A stretch of DNA of 64,000 bases from an uncultured Cocleimonas sp. (GTDB lineage: Bacteria > Pseudomonadota > Gammaproteobacteria > Thiotrichales > Thiotrichaceae): assembly GCF_947495625.1 (NCBI RefSeq), contig NZ_CANLZW010000007.1:62001-126000 (forward strand), given 5' to 3'. The notes beneath the pieces are model-generated. The model worked only from the letters and a program-made list of their open reading frames with translations, ran no database searches and had not been told where the DNA came from. Below are positions 1 to 9,197 of this stretch, piece after piece; position 1 is the stretch's first letter; the number at the start of each line of letters is the position of its first letter. A program made the position numbers and the translations under genes.

Positions 1-579
1 ATTGATACTCGCTGGAAACATTTGAAAGCCGCCAGAATGCAAAATATACCCACCCATTATGGTGAAATCTTATCTGAAACCACCGAAGAGGTTCTGGAAT
101 TATCCAATATTACCAAACTTGTCGCTGTAACCCCCAATGAAGCCTATAACACCTTGATTTGTAGTCGCTTTGCGCCGGAACTCGGTCATCATAATGTCTA
201 TGAAATGGGTTGGAAAAATATCGTACGAGAAGGGGATGGCAAGGAAAAAGACTCGAGGAAAGTGCCTAGTCAATCCATTCGTGGTGACAGTTTGTTTGAT
301 GGTCAAATCTCCTATGAAGAATTTAGAGATTCGTTTGCGCATGGCTGGCAGTTTGAAAGTACCCCGCTGACAGAAAAGTACGGTATCGATAATGTGTTAG
401 AAGATAAACCAGAAGGAACGATGCTAATAGCGGCTCTGGATGAAGCAGGGCACGTGCAATTATATCCGTGGGATAAAGATCTGGATGCAGACGACTTCAG
501 TGTGGTGATTAGCTATGTTCCCGATAAAAAGGGCGAAGAAGTTGAGTCTAAAAAGACTAAAAAAGTGAGTAAATCTTAG
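1..579 (+). CDS. C-terminal part of a CPA1-type Na+/H+ antiporter (5' end outside window)
   Basis: The frame is open from base 1, so only the last 192 residues are present. The start of the visible part (DTRW...AARMQNIPTHYGEILSE) resembles the cytoplasmic TrkA/RCK-like nucleotide-binding tail that follows the membrane domain in NhaP-like CPA1 antiporters. In that family the membrane domain exchanges Na+ or K+ for H+ and the tail regulates gating. No membrane segment is visible here. The protein ends in a lysine/serine-rich tail (KKTKKVSKS). It converges on cti with only 7 bases between the stops. The family assignment comes from recalled similarity of the tail alone; another RCK-tailed transporter is possible. 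Confidence 0.6.
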   Translation: MDTRWKHLKAARMQNIPTHYGEILSETTEEVLELSNITKLVAVTPNEAYNTLICSRFAPELGHHNVYEMGWKNIVREGDGKEKDSRKVPSQSIRGDSLFDGQISYEEFRDSFAHGWQFESTPLTEKYGIDNVLEDKPEGTMLIAALDEAGHVQLYPWDKDLDADDFSVVISYVPDKKGEEVESKKTKKVSKS

Positions 580-586
580 GCACTCG

Positions 587-2986
587 CTACCATCGACCAT
601 AGCGATTAATATCATAAATGCCTGACTCTAAGGGTTGCTCTGTTTGCATGTTCTCCGTGAATCCGTGTAACACATTCCAGAAATCAGGGCTCATGCGTCG
701 CACTCCCCATTTTTCTATCAGTTGATTGAAAGTTTTTTCCGACTTTACATTTGCGAATTGTATAACGAACGCATCAATCTCGGTGCTTTTGAGATTGAAC
801 ATCAAATTTGGATAGCTGCCAATGAGTGTGGGTAAAATCGTTAACGTATCAAGTTTCTCCTGATAACGTAATTCCTCGCCGAGCATGAATGACACGCTGC
901 TATGGCGTCGATTTCTTAATAGTGAATAGCTTTGCACTTGTTGATCAGGCAGTTCTACCCGAACAAAGCTCACCTCTGGTAACCATTCAATGGCAGCGAG
1001 TTTTTTGGCGGGTATCGCAGCAATTTGAGATAGACTTAAATTGATTTTATCTGTTTTTGATTTTTTACTTAACGCATCTCTACACGCCGTATCACAGCGG
1101 TTAATCGTATCCTGTTTTTTGGTTAATTGAGGGTATTGATCTAATAGTGAATCCAAAACTTCTGAGTAAGTATCTTTAGTCTTATAACGAATAGCCGTCG
1201 GGGATTTATCATCAAGTTCATGATAAGTGATTTCTGTTTTAATTTTCGCCGCTGATTGATACCAACTCTCGTAGATTTTTTCACGTGATTCTGGAGGAAG
1301 TAATCGTAAAAAATTTACTTCTGCGCCATTGCGAATTAAATCAAAATAAAGACGCGTTTGTGCCTGATGAGAAACATTGCCAAAGACATCGAAACTGGCA
1401 ACTAATTCATAATAGGTGCGCTCAAATAAAGGGTAATCCATCATCCATGTGGTTAGCGGGATTTCACCTAACCAGCCGGTCGTTACTGATGCGCTGTCAT
1501 GGTGTCGAAAAATACTCAAGAATGCATTTTCATTAGTTTTATCACCGTCCCAGATATGTTGTGTCGTGGCACCTTCAGGATAGGTTTTGCGGTATTGTTT
1601 TTCCCGGGTATTCAGATACTTATTGCGCTTTTCACTGTATTTAAACCATTCTGTACCTAGGTCACTAAGGGATGTTTTTTCACCCGGTAAACCCAGGTAC
1701 GAATTCACCGAGTTTTGGTATTCGTCATTATTGGTATAAATCTCGTATTTGGGGTTTTCAAACATCACCCAGAATTGATCGCGAATGACGTTGGTGGCGA
1801 TCTGACCACGGCAAACAGGACCTCGAATAAAATTACGTACAAAATATTCGGCATCATTCAATAAGAACTGATACCTGAGTTTGGCGGGTATCGCTTGATA
1901 GGTGATAAAGGGGTTCGACTTCTCCTGATAACTGTAACCAGGTAGCTTATTTACAGTCCACTCAGCTTGAAGAAACAAGTCTTTATACTGCTGTAAACGC
2001 TGTTGATCAAACGGGTAGATAATGTGCGTTTTATGCACGATGGTTTCTGTAATCGGAGTCAATCGATAGTAAAAAGGCTTTTCGGGATCATCAAACGGCC
2101 TCACTGTTTTAACCGGTATAACGGTTTCACCACTGGGTGTGTAAGAGCGTTCTAAGGTATAAAACTGTGTGGTTTGATTGGTCGTATCAGTCTCTGTGTC
2201 ATCTGTTTGCAGATATAAATGCCCAAGGTATAAATGCTCGTATACATAACGCGCCACTAATTTAGTACGTATGTCGTCACTGTTAAGCCATGTCTCCCAT
2301 TGCTGGATCAATGCTTTTTCAGATTCAGAAATATCTATGGATAAAGGCGTAACTTTAGCGCCTTCATCAAGCCACGTAGTCAGGATATTCGCTTCTTTTT
2401 GAGAGAGTCCTGACACTGCCAGAGGCATTCCCCCATGTGGATTATTATCGGCGTACTTTGAAAACTCACCTGTCGTTGGGCAAAAATTCTTGCGTTTTAA
2501 GCCTAGTTCGATCGAATCTGGTATTTGTTTATTCGCTGGAAAAGGGTTGCTTTGCCCAAGCTCAATCATATTGCGCAATAGCGAATTATTTTGTGTCTTG
2601 TCTGAAGACACGCTTTTTTCTAAAACAGAGATAAACCCTTTGTTACGCCATTCTTCAGTGGTTTGAGCATCAACAAATAAACGGGTAGGTGATTCATTTT
2701 CTAAGCGTGCGCCATCATAGACTTTAATTTTGCTAGCGCCACGATCGACCCCTTCTGCAGACTGCATTTTTAGCTGACAGGGGGCGTCATAACAGGCATG
2801 ACAAGAGATACATTTGTGTTCGATGATGGGTTTGACGTGTTGCTGAAAATCGTAAGTTTGTTTCTCAGCGACTACTCTGGGAATAGTCTGTGTTTCAGTG
2901 TCGGTTTTACAGGATGATAGTAATAAAATGAGTCCAAACAGCAAAAGGGAATGAATACATATTTTTGTGCTTGTGTTTTTTATCAT
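587..2986 (-). CDS. cti: fatty acid cis/trans isomerase (Cti), lipoprotein-like c-type cytochrome
   Basis: This 799-residue protein has a lipoprotein-like N-terminus (LSSC, Cys26) and a CXXCH haem site at residues 59-63 (CISCH) followed by ACYDAPCQ, the hallmark of periplasmic Cti. The enzyme converts cis-unsaturated fatty acids in membrane phospholipids to trans without moving the bond, making the membrane more rigid under solvent, heat or salt stress. Length is close to the usual 750-800 residues. The gene stands alone. The 230 bases upstream of its start contain AT-rich repeats of TTAACCGTTT type around 3130-3170, and no clear promoter was identified. The lipobox suggests lipid anchoring rather than the usual soluble periplasmic form; this is inferred. 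Confidence 0.93.
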   Translation of the reverse strand: MIKNTSTKICIHSLLLFGLILLLSSCKTDTETQTIPRVVAEKQTYDFQQHVKPIIEHKCISCHACYDAPCQLKMQSAEGVDRGASKIKVYDGARLENESPTRLFVDAQTTEEWRNKGFISVLEKSVSSDKTQNNSLLRNMIELGQSNPFPANKQIPDSIELGLKRKNFCPTTGEFSKYADNNPHGGMPLAVSGLSQKEANILTTWLDEGAKVTPLSIDISESEKALIQQWETWLNSDDIRTKLVARYVYEHLYLGHLYLQTDDTETDTTNQTTQFYTLERSYTPSGETVIPVKTVRPFDDPEKPFYYRLTPITETIVHKTHIIYPFDQQRLQQYKDLFLQAEWTVNKLPGYSYQEKSNPFITYQAIPAKLRYQFLLNDAEYFVRNFIRGPVCRGQIATNVIRDQFWVMFENPKYEIYTNNDEYQNSVNSYLGLPGEKTSLSDLGTEWFKYSEKRNKYLNTREKQYRKTYPEGATTQHIWDGDKTNENAFLSIFRHHDSASVTTGWLGEIPLTTWMMDYPLFERTYYELVASFDVFGNVSHQAQTRLYFDLIRNGAEVNFLRLLPPESREKIYESWYQSAAKIKTEITYHELDDKSPTAIRYKTKDTYSEVLDSLLDQYPQLTKKQDTINRCDTACRDALSKKSKTDKINLSLSQIAAIPAKKLAAIEWLPEVSFVRVELPDQQVQSYSLLRNRRHSSVSFMLGEELRYQEKLDTLTILPTLIGSYPNLMFNLKSTEIDAFVIQFANVKSEKTFNQLIEKWGVRRMSPDFWNVLHGFTENMQTEQPLESGIYDINRYGRW

Positions 2987-3219
2987 TGAGTCACTTTCAT
3001 CAAGTTTTAGTTAATCCTAACGATTTATTCTAAAGAATGTTTAAGTAAATTAAGGTATTTTTAGCTAGCGGTCTTTCATCAGATTAACAAAAAAGCCCTA
3101 ATCCTGTTTGATCGTTTAACATTTAGTTTAATTAACCGTTTAACCGATTAGTCATTTTAACCATTTGCGGTTTGCCTTATTTGAGCGATACTGTTTTTTT
3201 ATAATAGAGCAAAAGATTA

Positions 3220-3804
3220 ATGATAAATTTGTGGAAAATACTTCTAAAAGGAATTGCGGCAGTATTACCAATAGGTTTGACGCTATATTTCATATACTGG
3301 CTGATTGTTTCTATAGAAAAAGCGGCTCATTCTTTGATCACGCTGATTTTACCAGAGCAATATTACGTGCCTGGCATGGGAATGGTCGCAGGTATTTTAC
3401 TGTTGTTTTTCATTGGTTTAATGGTCAATGCTTGGTTATTCAAGCGTATTATCGGTCTGGGGGAAGATCTTTTAGAGCGTATTCCATTGATCAAAACGGT
3501 CTATGGTGGATTACGTGATTTCATGGATTATTTTTCATCTTCTCCGGAAAAGAAAGAATTACAAAAAGTAGTAATGGTAACGCTCAATGAGATTCAATTG
3601 ATCGGATTCGTTACGGGAGAAATAGGTGATCTAGAAGGCATCGACATGCCAGAAGATAAGGTCCCTGTCTATTTACCCTTGAGTTATCAAATAGGTGGTT
3701 ACACCGTTTATGTTTCCAAAGATAAGGTAAAAGTCATTGATATGTCGGTTGAAGAAGCAATGCGCCGAGTGCTTACAGCGGGTCTATCGACTAAAAAGCA
3801 TTAG
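3220..3804 (+). CDS. DUF502 family inner-membrane protein
   Basis: The 194-residue product has two hydrophobic N-terminal segments (about residues 7-30 and 50-72), then the conserved DUF502 stretch with P-L-I-K-T-V-Y and a C-terminal soluble half. DUF502 proteins are widespread in proteobacteria and their function is unknown. The gene precedes a HAD-family gene on the same strand, but 139 bases and a dispersed repeat separate them, so co-transcription is uncertain. Identification rests on the characteristic order of GLTLYFIYW, VPGMGMVAG and ERIPLIKTVYGG. Confidence 0.85.
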   Translation: MINLWKILLKGIAAVLPIGLTLYFIYWLIVSIEKAAHSLITLILPEQYYVPGMGMVAGILLLFFIGLMVNAWLFKRIIGLGEDLLERIPLIKTVYGGLRDFMDYFSSSPEKKELQKVVMVTLNEIQLIGFVTGEIGDLEGIDMPEDKVPVYLPLSYQIGGYTVYVSKDKVKVIDMSVEEAMRRVLTAGLSTKKH

Positions 3805-3883
3805 CATAATTTGACTAGATCAGACTATTTGGCGTTTGATTTTTTAAATAAATACAAGTTGATACGCTGCGCGCAAAACAGTG

Positions 3884-3911
3884 AAAAAACAGCTAAAAGT
3901 AGGGGGGTGTC
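3884..3911 (+). repeat. dispersed G6 repeat, copy 1
   Basis: A-run, then AGCTAAAAGTAGGGGGGTGTC, here one base longer than the core motif allows to be quoted in a single run elsewhere. G-rich strand on plus. It lies between DUF502 and the HAD gene and ends 32 bases before the HAD start codon. Confidence 0.85.
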
Positions 3912-3943
3912 ATTATTTCTAGACCCCTCTATAATTCTTCTCT

Positions 3944-4699
3944 ATGAATTATAAAACACTCTACGCCCTCGATTTTGACGGGGTAATTTGCAATAGCGCA
4001 ATTGAAACGGCTAGAACTTCCTGGAAAGCGGCACAAACGCTTTGGCCTGATATGCAGTACGAGGAGATTACGGAATCTCGTATTCAAGCGTTTGTGAATA
4101 TGCGCCCCTGTTTGGAAGTCGGCTATGAAGCGCTTTTGATTATGCGTTTACTGCAACAGCAAACAGATTTGGCGACGGATTGCAGTAATTATCACGAGCA
4201 GATTCAATCACTCATAAGCGATAACGATTTTAATGTCGATGCGCTACAAATGCTTTTTGGCAGAACTCGCGATGAAACGATTCAGAAAGATGAGGCGGCG
4301 TGGTTATCTAACAATCCTTTATTTGATGGCGTTTCCGATAAATTGAAACAACTGAATCCAGAAGATTGGTTAATCATCACCACTAAACAGGAACGGTTTG
4401 TTAAAAAAACGCTTCAGGGTAATGATATCGAACTTGCTGATGATCGTTTATTTGGACTGGATAAAAAACTCTCAAAACAGGCTGTGCTTGAAAATTTAGT
4501 TGAAAAAAATCCAGACAGGCCAATTACCTTTATAGAAGATCGCTTGCCGACATTACTAGGCGTTCAGCAAAATCCGGCTTTAACATCGGTCAAACTTCAA
4601 TTGGTTGATTGGGGATATAACACGCTAAGAGATCAGCAGATTGCGCGAGAAAAGGGTATTGAAGTGATTGGTTTAGAATCTTTTCTGATCAGTTTTTAA
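3944..4699 (+). CDS. HAD-superfamily hydrolase
   Basis: The 251-residue protein opens with the HAD motif I (ALDFDGVICNS; nucleophile Asp10, acid/base Asp12), then a mostly helical cap, a motif II Thr in LIITTKQ near residue 147, and an acidic motif IV in FIEDRLPTL near residue 197. These mark a phosphatase or phosphotransferase of the HAD fold; the substrate cannot be told from sequence. The start codon follows a dispersed repeat by 32 bases. Transcription probably ends at the palindrome 20 bases downstream. Confidence 0.8.
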   Translation: MNYKTLYALDFDGVICNSAIETARTSWKAAQTLWPDMQYEEITESRIQAFVNMRPCLEVGYEALLIMRLLQQQTDLATDCSNYHEQIQSLISDNDFNVDALQMLFGRTRDETIQKDEAAWLSNNPLFDGVSDKLKQLNPEDWLIITTKQERFVKKTLQGNDIELADDRLFGLDKKLSKQAVLENLVEKNPDRPITFIEDRLPTLLGVQQNPALTSVKLQLVDWGYNTLRDQQIAREKGIEVIGLESFLISF

Positions 4700-4719
4700 T
4701 TAATTAGTTATAACTAACA

Positions 4720-4776
4720 GTCACCCCCCTACTTTAAGGCACTTTTTTAAAAAGTGCCTTAAAGTAGGGGGGTGAC
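4720..4776. repeat. dispersed repeat, two-armed copy 2: perfect 57-bp palindrome
   Basis: Two copies of the dispersed repeat face each other with 28-bp perfectly complementary arms (outer ends GTCACCCCCC and GGGGGGTGAC) around a single T. The transcript would fold into a long hairpin with a weak U-run. It sits between convergent genes (HAD and the ankyrin protein), so it could work as a bidirectional terminator. Confidence 0.95.
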
Positions 4777-4798
4777 TCAATATTTGTAGATTAAGCGA

Positions 4799-6121
4799 TT
4801 AAGAACTATGTTGTTCCAACATCGCAGAAATTTCTGTATAGCCACGCAGTTTTGCGAATTCTAACGGTGATAGTTCGCCGACTTTAAACTTGGTTGATGC
4901 ACCACGATCTAGCAATAATTTAATAACTTTTGGTTCCGATCCAAATAACAGTGCCATACCGAGAGCAGTTAAACCTTCCTCGTCCTGATGATTTATATCC
5001 ATTCCAGAATCGGCGATGAGTTTGATGTTTTCAAAATTTAAACTACTAGAGATACTACGCAACAATAAATCCTGAGGATTACTGGTGACCATTTTTTTAT
5101 TTAACATGCTGTTCACGGCTTTATCTAAAGAGGCTTCGATCGCCAAATCTAATGGAGTTTGCCCGACGAATTGCGTACTTAAGGCTGCACCGTTGTTTAT
5201 CAGCTCAATGGCTAAAGTTTCTTCGCTAAAGTTTAACGCCGTGATAAGAGGGGTTGTACCATCTTCTGCCATATAGTTTATATCAGCACCTTTATCTAAA
5301 TAGCCTTGAATAGTTTTTTCGCTTACGTCGCTTTTATGTGTTTGAATGGCTTGATAAAGTGATGCTGGTCCGCGTAACTCATCAGGTATTAAGAAGAATA
5401 GAGCTGCAACCGCTATTGTGGCTAAACCGATAATATAGGCTGGTTTAAGTATGCCGAAAACCTTTTCTGATAATTTAGAAAGTGGAGTTTCTTTAGCACT
5501 AATTTCCGTACCGTCATCATCTGGTGATTTTTTAAAACCTAGGTATAAGAAGATCAGGCTTACTAAAGCACCAACACCACCTGCGGCTAATGCGATAATA
5601 TTAATTTTAGGGTAGAGCAGATATGCGCCTACGATTGCTAAAATAAGGCCAAGAAAAGGGTATAACATTGCCTGGTAATTTAAATCCAGCTTAGATTTTG
5701 GTTTTTCAGGCTCGCTCGCTTTTACTGTGAATGAGTCTTTTTTGGGCTTAGCGCTTTTTGCTGCTCCAGCCGCGCCATTTTTATCGCCATCTTTATGTGA
5801 TAGCTTTTTAATGTATCCCATACATTCCAGTTTGGATTTGGCGCTATCAAAACTAATCTGTTTGGTGACGAGTTTTTTCGGTGTTTTAAAGCTAATATCC
5901 AATTTGCCATCGACGCTGATGCTTTTTAAGTCTTCAATCGATGTGAATGGAATAACTTGAAAGCCTTTAGGACCAAATATCATCTTTGGATGAGTGTTTG
6001 ATTTTAATTGCTCATCGACTTCTGCTTGTGAGGCTTCATCCGCAGATGCTACTACAAGTGCTTTGGCAGAGAGTATAACGATATTGTTTTTTGTAGCACT
6101 TTTATCGAACCAGTATTTCAT
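4799..6121 (-). CDS. membrane-anchored ankyrin-repeat protein
   Basis: The 440-residue protein has a soluble N-terminal domain (about 1-145), three hydrophobic segments (roughly 150-170, 175-197 and 227-246), and about four to five C-terminal ankyrin repeats (255-440) with the motifs G-T-T-P-L-I-T-A, G-Q-T-P-L-D-L-A and E-G-L-T-A-L-G-M-A. Ankyrin repeats bind proteins; no enzymatic motif is visible. The N-terminal part contains FKTPKKLVTKQISFDSAK, which could be a PH-like fold, but this is not secure. The next gene upstream on the same strand is TerB-like and begins about 150 bases away. Function unknown. Confidence 0.75.
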   Translation of the reverse strand: MKYWFDKSATKNNIVILSAKALVVASADEASQAEVDEQLKSNTHPKMIFGPKGFQVIPFTSIEDLKSISVDGKLDISFKTPKKLVTKQISFDSAKSKLECMGYIKKLSHKDGDKNGAAGAAKSAKPKKDSFTVKASEPEKPKSKLDLNYQAMLYPFLGLILAIVGAYLLYPKINIIALAAGGVGALVSLIFLYLGFKKSPDDDGTEISAKETPLSKLSEKVFGILKPAYIIGLATIAVAALFFLIPDELRGPASLYQAIQTHKSDVSEKTIQGYLDKGADINYMAEDGTTPLITALNFSEETLAIELINNGAALSTQFVGQTPLDLAIEASLDKAVNSMLNKKMVTSNPQDLLLRSISSSLNFENIKLIADSGMDINHQDEEGLTALGMALLFGSEPKVIKLLLDRGASTKFKVGELSPLEFAKLRGYTEISAMLEQHSS

Positions 6122-6269
6122 CGAAACGGAATCCTTATTTTTGTCAATGGATTGGACTCCCCAATATTACCTTGCGGTGACTTAACTCATTATGAATAGA
6201 TCCTGAATTATTCAGTTAAATAGGGCTTAAAAGGCGTTTAAACTCATTTAATAAGTACTTTGAAGAAAC

Positions 6270-6662
6270 TCAAAGTAATGCATCACGAATTTTTTCAAAC
6301 TCAGCATACTCTTTCTCATTAAACTTTTGAGTAACCATAATGGAATTTAAGGTTTGCATCAGTTTCAATTCTACTTCTGGATAGGCTCCAATTTTCTCTT
6401 TTAATACTCCTAGGTAGGTATCGAAGTCCTTATCGAATTGAGAAGCTTCCTGATGCAATTTATAGATTTCTAATTCGTCCAGACCAAAATCATTTTCAAA
6501 GAAAGTGCTGAAGCGCTTTTTCTCTTTTGACGTTTCTTTTTCATCGGCGTTGATGACATGATAAATCACCACCGCAAAGGCTCTTTGCAAAGTGTGATCT
6601 TTTTTATCTAAATGGTCCATATGACCCAGCTCGTCAAACCATTCTCTTAATTTTGAAGGCAT
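6270..6662 (-). CDS. TerB/DjlA-like helical domain protein
   Basis: The 130-residue all-helical protein has the TerB-like pattern: an acidic N-terminal helix region (NADEKETSKEKKRFSTFFENDF), then HQEASQFDKDFDTYLGVLKEKIG. TerB-like domains occur in tellurite-resistance and stress proteins and often bind divalent metal through acidic loops. No partner Ter genes are nearby. The gene lies alone between the ankyrin gene and the permease. The assignment is by pattern only. Confidence 0.55.
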   Translation of the reverse strand: MPSKLREWFDELGHMDHLDKKDHTLQRAFAVVIYHVINADEKETSKEKKRFSTFFENDFGLDELEIYKLHQEASQFDKDFDTYLGVLKEKIGAYPEVELKLMQTLNSIMVTQKFNEKEYAEFEKIRDALL

Positions 6663-6755
6663 TCTTAAGTCCTCTTATTAGTTGTTTTTTTAGTTTAACA
6701 GCAGAGCGTTAACTGCATCCAGCTAAAAGTCAAAAAATGAATAAACTCGTTTTTA

Positions 6756-8108
6756 TCATTTAGGTTTACGATTAAAGATAAATGACAAAGGAATCGCTAA
6801 GGCGAATATGCAGATACCAACCAACTGTGCAGAATAGATTTTATCGCCAAGATGAACAGGGTGGTTAATATTAAACAGCATAAATGCACAACTCAACACG
6901 CCAAGCACAGACAGAACAGGTAAGCGTCCAATATTAAGGGGTGTTCGCCAAACTCGCTGTATATCCGGTCTGCGATATCGCAAAACAATATTACTAAGAT
7001 TAACGATGAAGAATAGAATAAAAATACCGACATCTGAAATCGCAGCAAGGACTTCTACCTTTTTGAAAAATAAGAAGATAATTGAAATAAAACCTGTCAC
7101 CATGATGGCAACATAAGGCGTTTGACGAGTTTTATGCACACTGGCTAATGCCCGAGGAAAAGAGTTTGATTTTGCCATGCCATACATCATTCTGGCACAC
7201 ACAATTAGCGTAATTAAAACGGTGTTTGCCGTGGCGAATAAGGCGATCAAGGCGATGAGTTCTGGGCTAAAGCCGCCGATCAATTTTGACATGATCATCG
7301 ACAAAGGTTGCTCGGCTTTAGCCAATTCAGAAAAAGGAATGACGCTCACAGAAACAACCGCTACCAAGATATAAATGATGGTTGAAATTAATAAGGCATA
7401 AATAAATGCTTTGGGTAAGGTTTGTGCCGGGTTTTCTGCTTCTTCGGCAATATTCGCGATATCTTCAAAACCCATATAGGCGAAGAAAATTAAGGCACTG
7501 GCAGACACCACAGGTAACCAGCTTATAGAACTACCTTCCTGTAGAGGGGGGAATTCAGTCAAGTTTGCTAACGGTATATCACCCTTGAAGATAAAATAAC
7601 CACCAATTGCAATCAGCAATACTAAACCGCCGACTTCGATCGTGGTCGCTAATGCATTAAAACGTGCGGATTCTTTGATCCCCCAGAAATTGATGCCAGT
7701 CATTAGCACTAACAAGCCAATGGCCAGTATCACCTGATTCATCGGGATGAAATAGGAGAGGTAACGCGCAAAACCAAGGGCTACCGCGCTTGCAGTTGTA
7801 AAGCCAATCACAATAGCGATAAAGCCAAACACCCACGCCATTTTATCCCAGCCGAACGCATTTTTGGCGTAGATATATTCAGCCCCGGCTTCGGGGAAAA
7901 TCGCAGCGAGTTCGGCATAACTCATCGCCGTAAAACTGGCTACGATTGCCGCCAAGGTGAACGAAAGCCACAGCATATTGCCTGCGATACCAGCTGCAGA
8001 ACCGATCAATACATAGATGCCTGCACCTAGTATGAGTCCAACGCCATAGATAACGATTTCGCTTAAACTCAAACAACGCTTAAGCTGGATTTTCTCTACC
8101 TTCTTCAT
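6756..8108 (-). CDS. APC-superfamily amino acid permease
   Basis: The 450-residue protein has about 12 hydrophobic segments. It starts with the APC signature in TM1, GVGLILGAGIYVLIG (residues 21-35), followed by the TM2-TM3 region with AELAAIFPEAGAEYIYAKNAFG, and later GFEDIANIAEEAENP near residue 215, a conserved loop of amino acid/polyamine/organocation permeases. Substrate specificity cannot be set from these motifs. Length is typical. It is read leftwards as a single gene; a dispersed repeat lies upstream of it, between it and the XRE regulator. Confidence 0.88.
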   Translation of the reverse strand: MKKVEKIQLKRCLSLSEIVIYGVGLILGAGIYVLIGSAAGIAGNMLWLSFTLAAIVASFTAMSYAELAAIFPEAGAEYIYAKNAFGWDKMAWVFGFIAIVIGFTTASAVALGFARYLSYFIPMNQVILAIGLLVLMTGINFWGIKESARFNALATTIEVGGLVLLIAIGGYFIFKGDIPLANLTEFPPLQEGSSISWLPVVSASALIFFAYMGFEDIANIAEEAENPAQTLPKAFIYALLISTIIYILVAVVSVSVIPFSELAKAEQPLSMIMSKLIGGFSPELIALIALFATANTVLITLIVCARMMYGMAKSNSFPRALASVHKTRQTPYVAIMVTGFISIIFLFFKKVEVLAAISDVGIFILFFIVNLSNIVLRYRRPDIQRVWRTPLNIGRLPVLSVLGVLSCAFMLFNINHPVHLGDKIYSAQLVGICIFALAIPLSFIFNRKPK

Positions 8109-8171
8109 AATTCTATCTTGCGCTTAATTATTCAGGCTGAAAAGTTAAAAGCGACGGATCAGTGATATATA

Positions 8172-8281
8172 TCATTTAAAGAATTGTTAGCTGTTCTCGC
8201 TAATTATCAATAGTTATATAGGTATTCGATTAAAAAAAGTGCCTTAAAGTAGGGGGGTGTGTCGAATCATTCTTTAAATGA
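8172..8281. repeat. 13-bp perfect inverted repeat flanking dispersed repeat copy 3
   Basis: TCATTTAAAGAAT at 8172-8184 is matched by its exact reverse complement at 8269-8281. The intervening 84 bases contain dispersed repeat copy 3. Copy 6 near 16.2 kb also has TTTAAAGAATGATCGA close to it. Confidence 0.7.
8232..8263 (+). repeat. dispersed G6 repeat, copy 3
   Basis: A-run, GTGCCTTAAAGTAGGGGGG, then TGTGTC. G-rich strand on plus, between two minus-strand genes (downstream of XRE, upstream of the permease). Confidence 0.9.
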
Positions 8282-8309
8282 CTATGCGGAGTTATTAGCA
8301 ACCATGTGT

Positions 8310-9050
8310 TTATGCATCCTTCCACAGCGCTTTAAATGACTCAGGTTCCCAATGCTCTCTGAACATAATCAATAAGCTACTGGTCAGTTTATTTTCTACC
8401 GGAATTTTTGCATCCTGATTAACTATGCTCATGTACTCATCAACCACTCGGTGAATTTTTCGGTTTAATTCTTCGGCAGATTCTTTGCTCAACATGCCCC
8501 AGGTAAAGTGCAGGTGATTGCCTCCGTCTTGCGCATCGCTGTGCAGATAAGCCTGTAAAACGGATTCGATAAAGAAGTTTTGAATAGGGCCTCTGACTTG
8601 CCAATTGAAACGTCGTGAGATTTTGAGACGATAACGGTTAGCAGGCAGTAATTCGATAATGCCCAGACGATCTAATGTCGTGAATGCACCGGTGAGTTCC
8701 GCTTCGGTGAATTGATACTTCGCGAGTATTTCAGCAAACGTCCAGTAATTAATGATACACACAGAGACCACTAACAACTGGGTATCACTAACCAGCATTC
8801 GTTCCTGATCGTGGCTTAACTGGCTCACTTTTTGTTGTTGAGATTCGGCAATCTCCAATAATTCTGAAAAATCAGTTTCAGCTAAATCACAGAGTTTTTC
8901 TAAACGCGTTAAGGAGCAATTCTTCTCAGAGAAAATGCGTTTAATGCTTACCTCAGAAAGTTCCAGCGCCTGCGCGGCATCTTTATAGGTGATGCCTTTG
9001 GCACGTAAGACTGTCTTTAGGGCTTCTAATAAGTTTGTGGTTATCGCCAT
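8310..9050 (-). CDS. XRE-family transcriptional regulator with C-terminal sensor-like domain
   Basis: In this 246-residue protein, residues about 5-65 form a helix-turn-helix (LRAKGITYKDAAQALELSEV, then SIKRIFSEKNCSLTRLEKLC) of the XRE/Cro type. The remaining 180 residues are a second domain with a winged-helix-like segment (FTEAELTGAFTTLDRLGIIELL) and no recognisable ligand motif. It is divergent from the fatty-acid hydroxylase and may control it. A 13-base palindrome (9094-9106) in the shared promoter region is a candidate operator. Related regulators are common as uncharacterised proteins in marine gammaproteobacteria. Confidence 0.8.
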   Translation of the reverse strand: MAITTNLLEALKTVLRAKGITYKDAAQALELSEVSIKRIFSEKNCSLTRLEKLCDLAETDFSELLEIAESQQQKVSQLSHDQERMLVSDTQLLVVSVCIINYWTFAEILAKYQFTEAELTGAFTTLDRLGIIELLPANRYRLKISRRFNWQVRGPIQNFFIESVLQAYLHSDAQDGGNHLHFTWGMLSKESAEELNRKIHRVVDEYMSIVNQDAKIPVENKLTSSLLIMFREHWEPESFKALWKDA

Positions 9051-9093
9051 ATTAAACCTTCGTCATATCAATACGTATCATCATAAGATCCAT

Positions 9094-9106
9094 TATAGGT
9101 CCTATA
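9094..9106. promoter_or_regulatory. palindromic candidate operator TATAGGTCCTATA
   Basis: This odd-centred perfect palindrome lies in the 147-bp divergent region between the XRE regulator and the hydroxylase. A shorter palindrome, ATACGTAT, lies at 9071-9078. Assignment as the XRE binding site is inference. Confidence 0.4.
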
Positions 9107-9197
9107 TCTAAACTTGAGCTTAATAAATAGTCAATTTTGATACTTCGTACGATTATAGCTAGCACTTACATAACACAAGATACAAACGGAGTTATCA

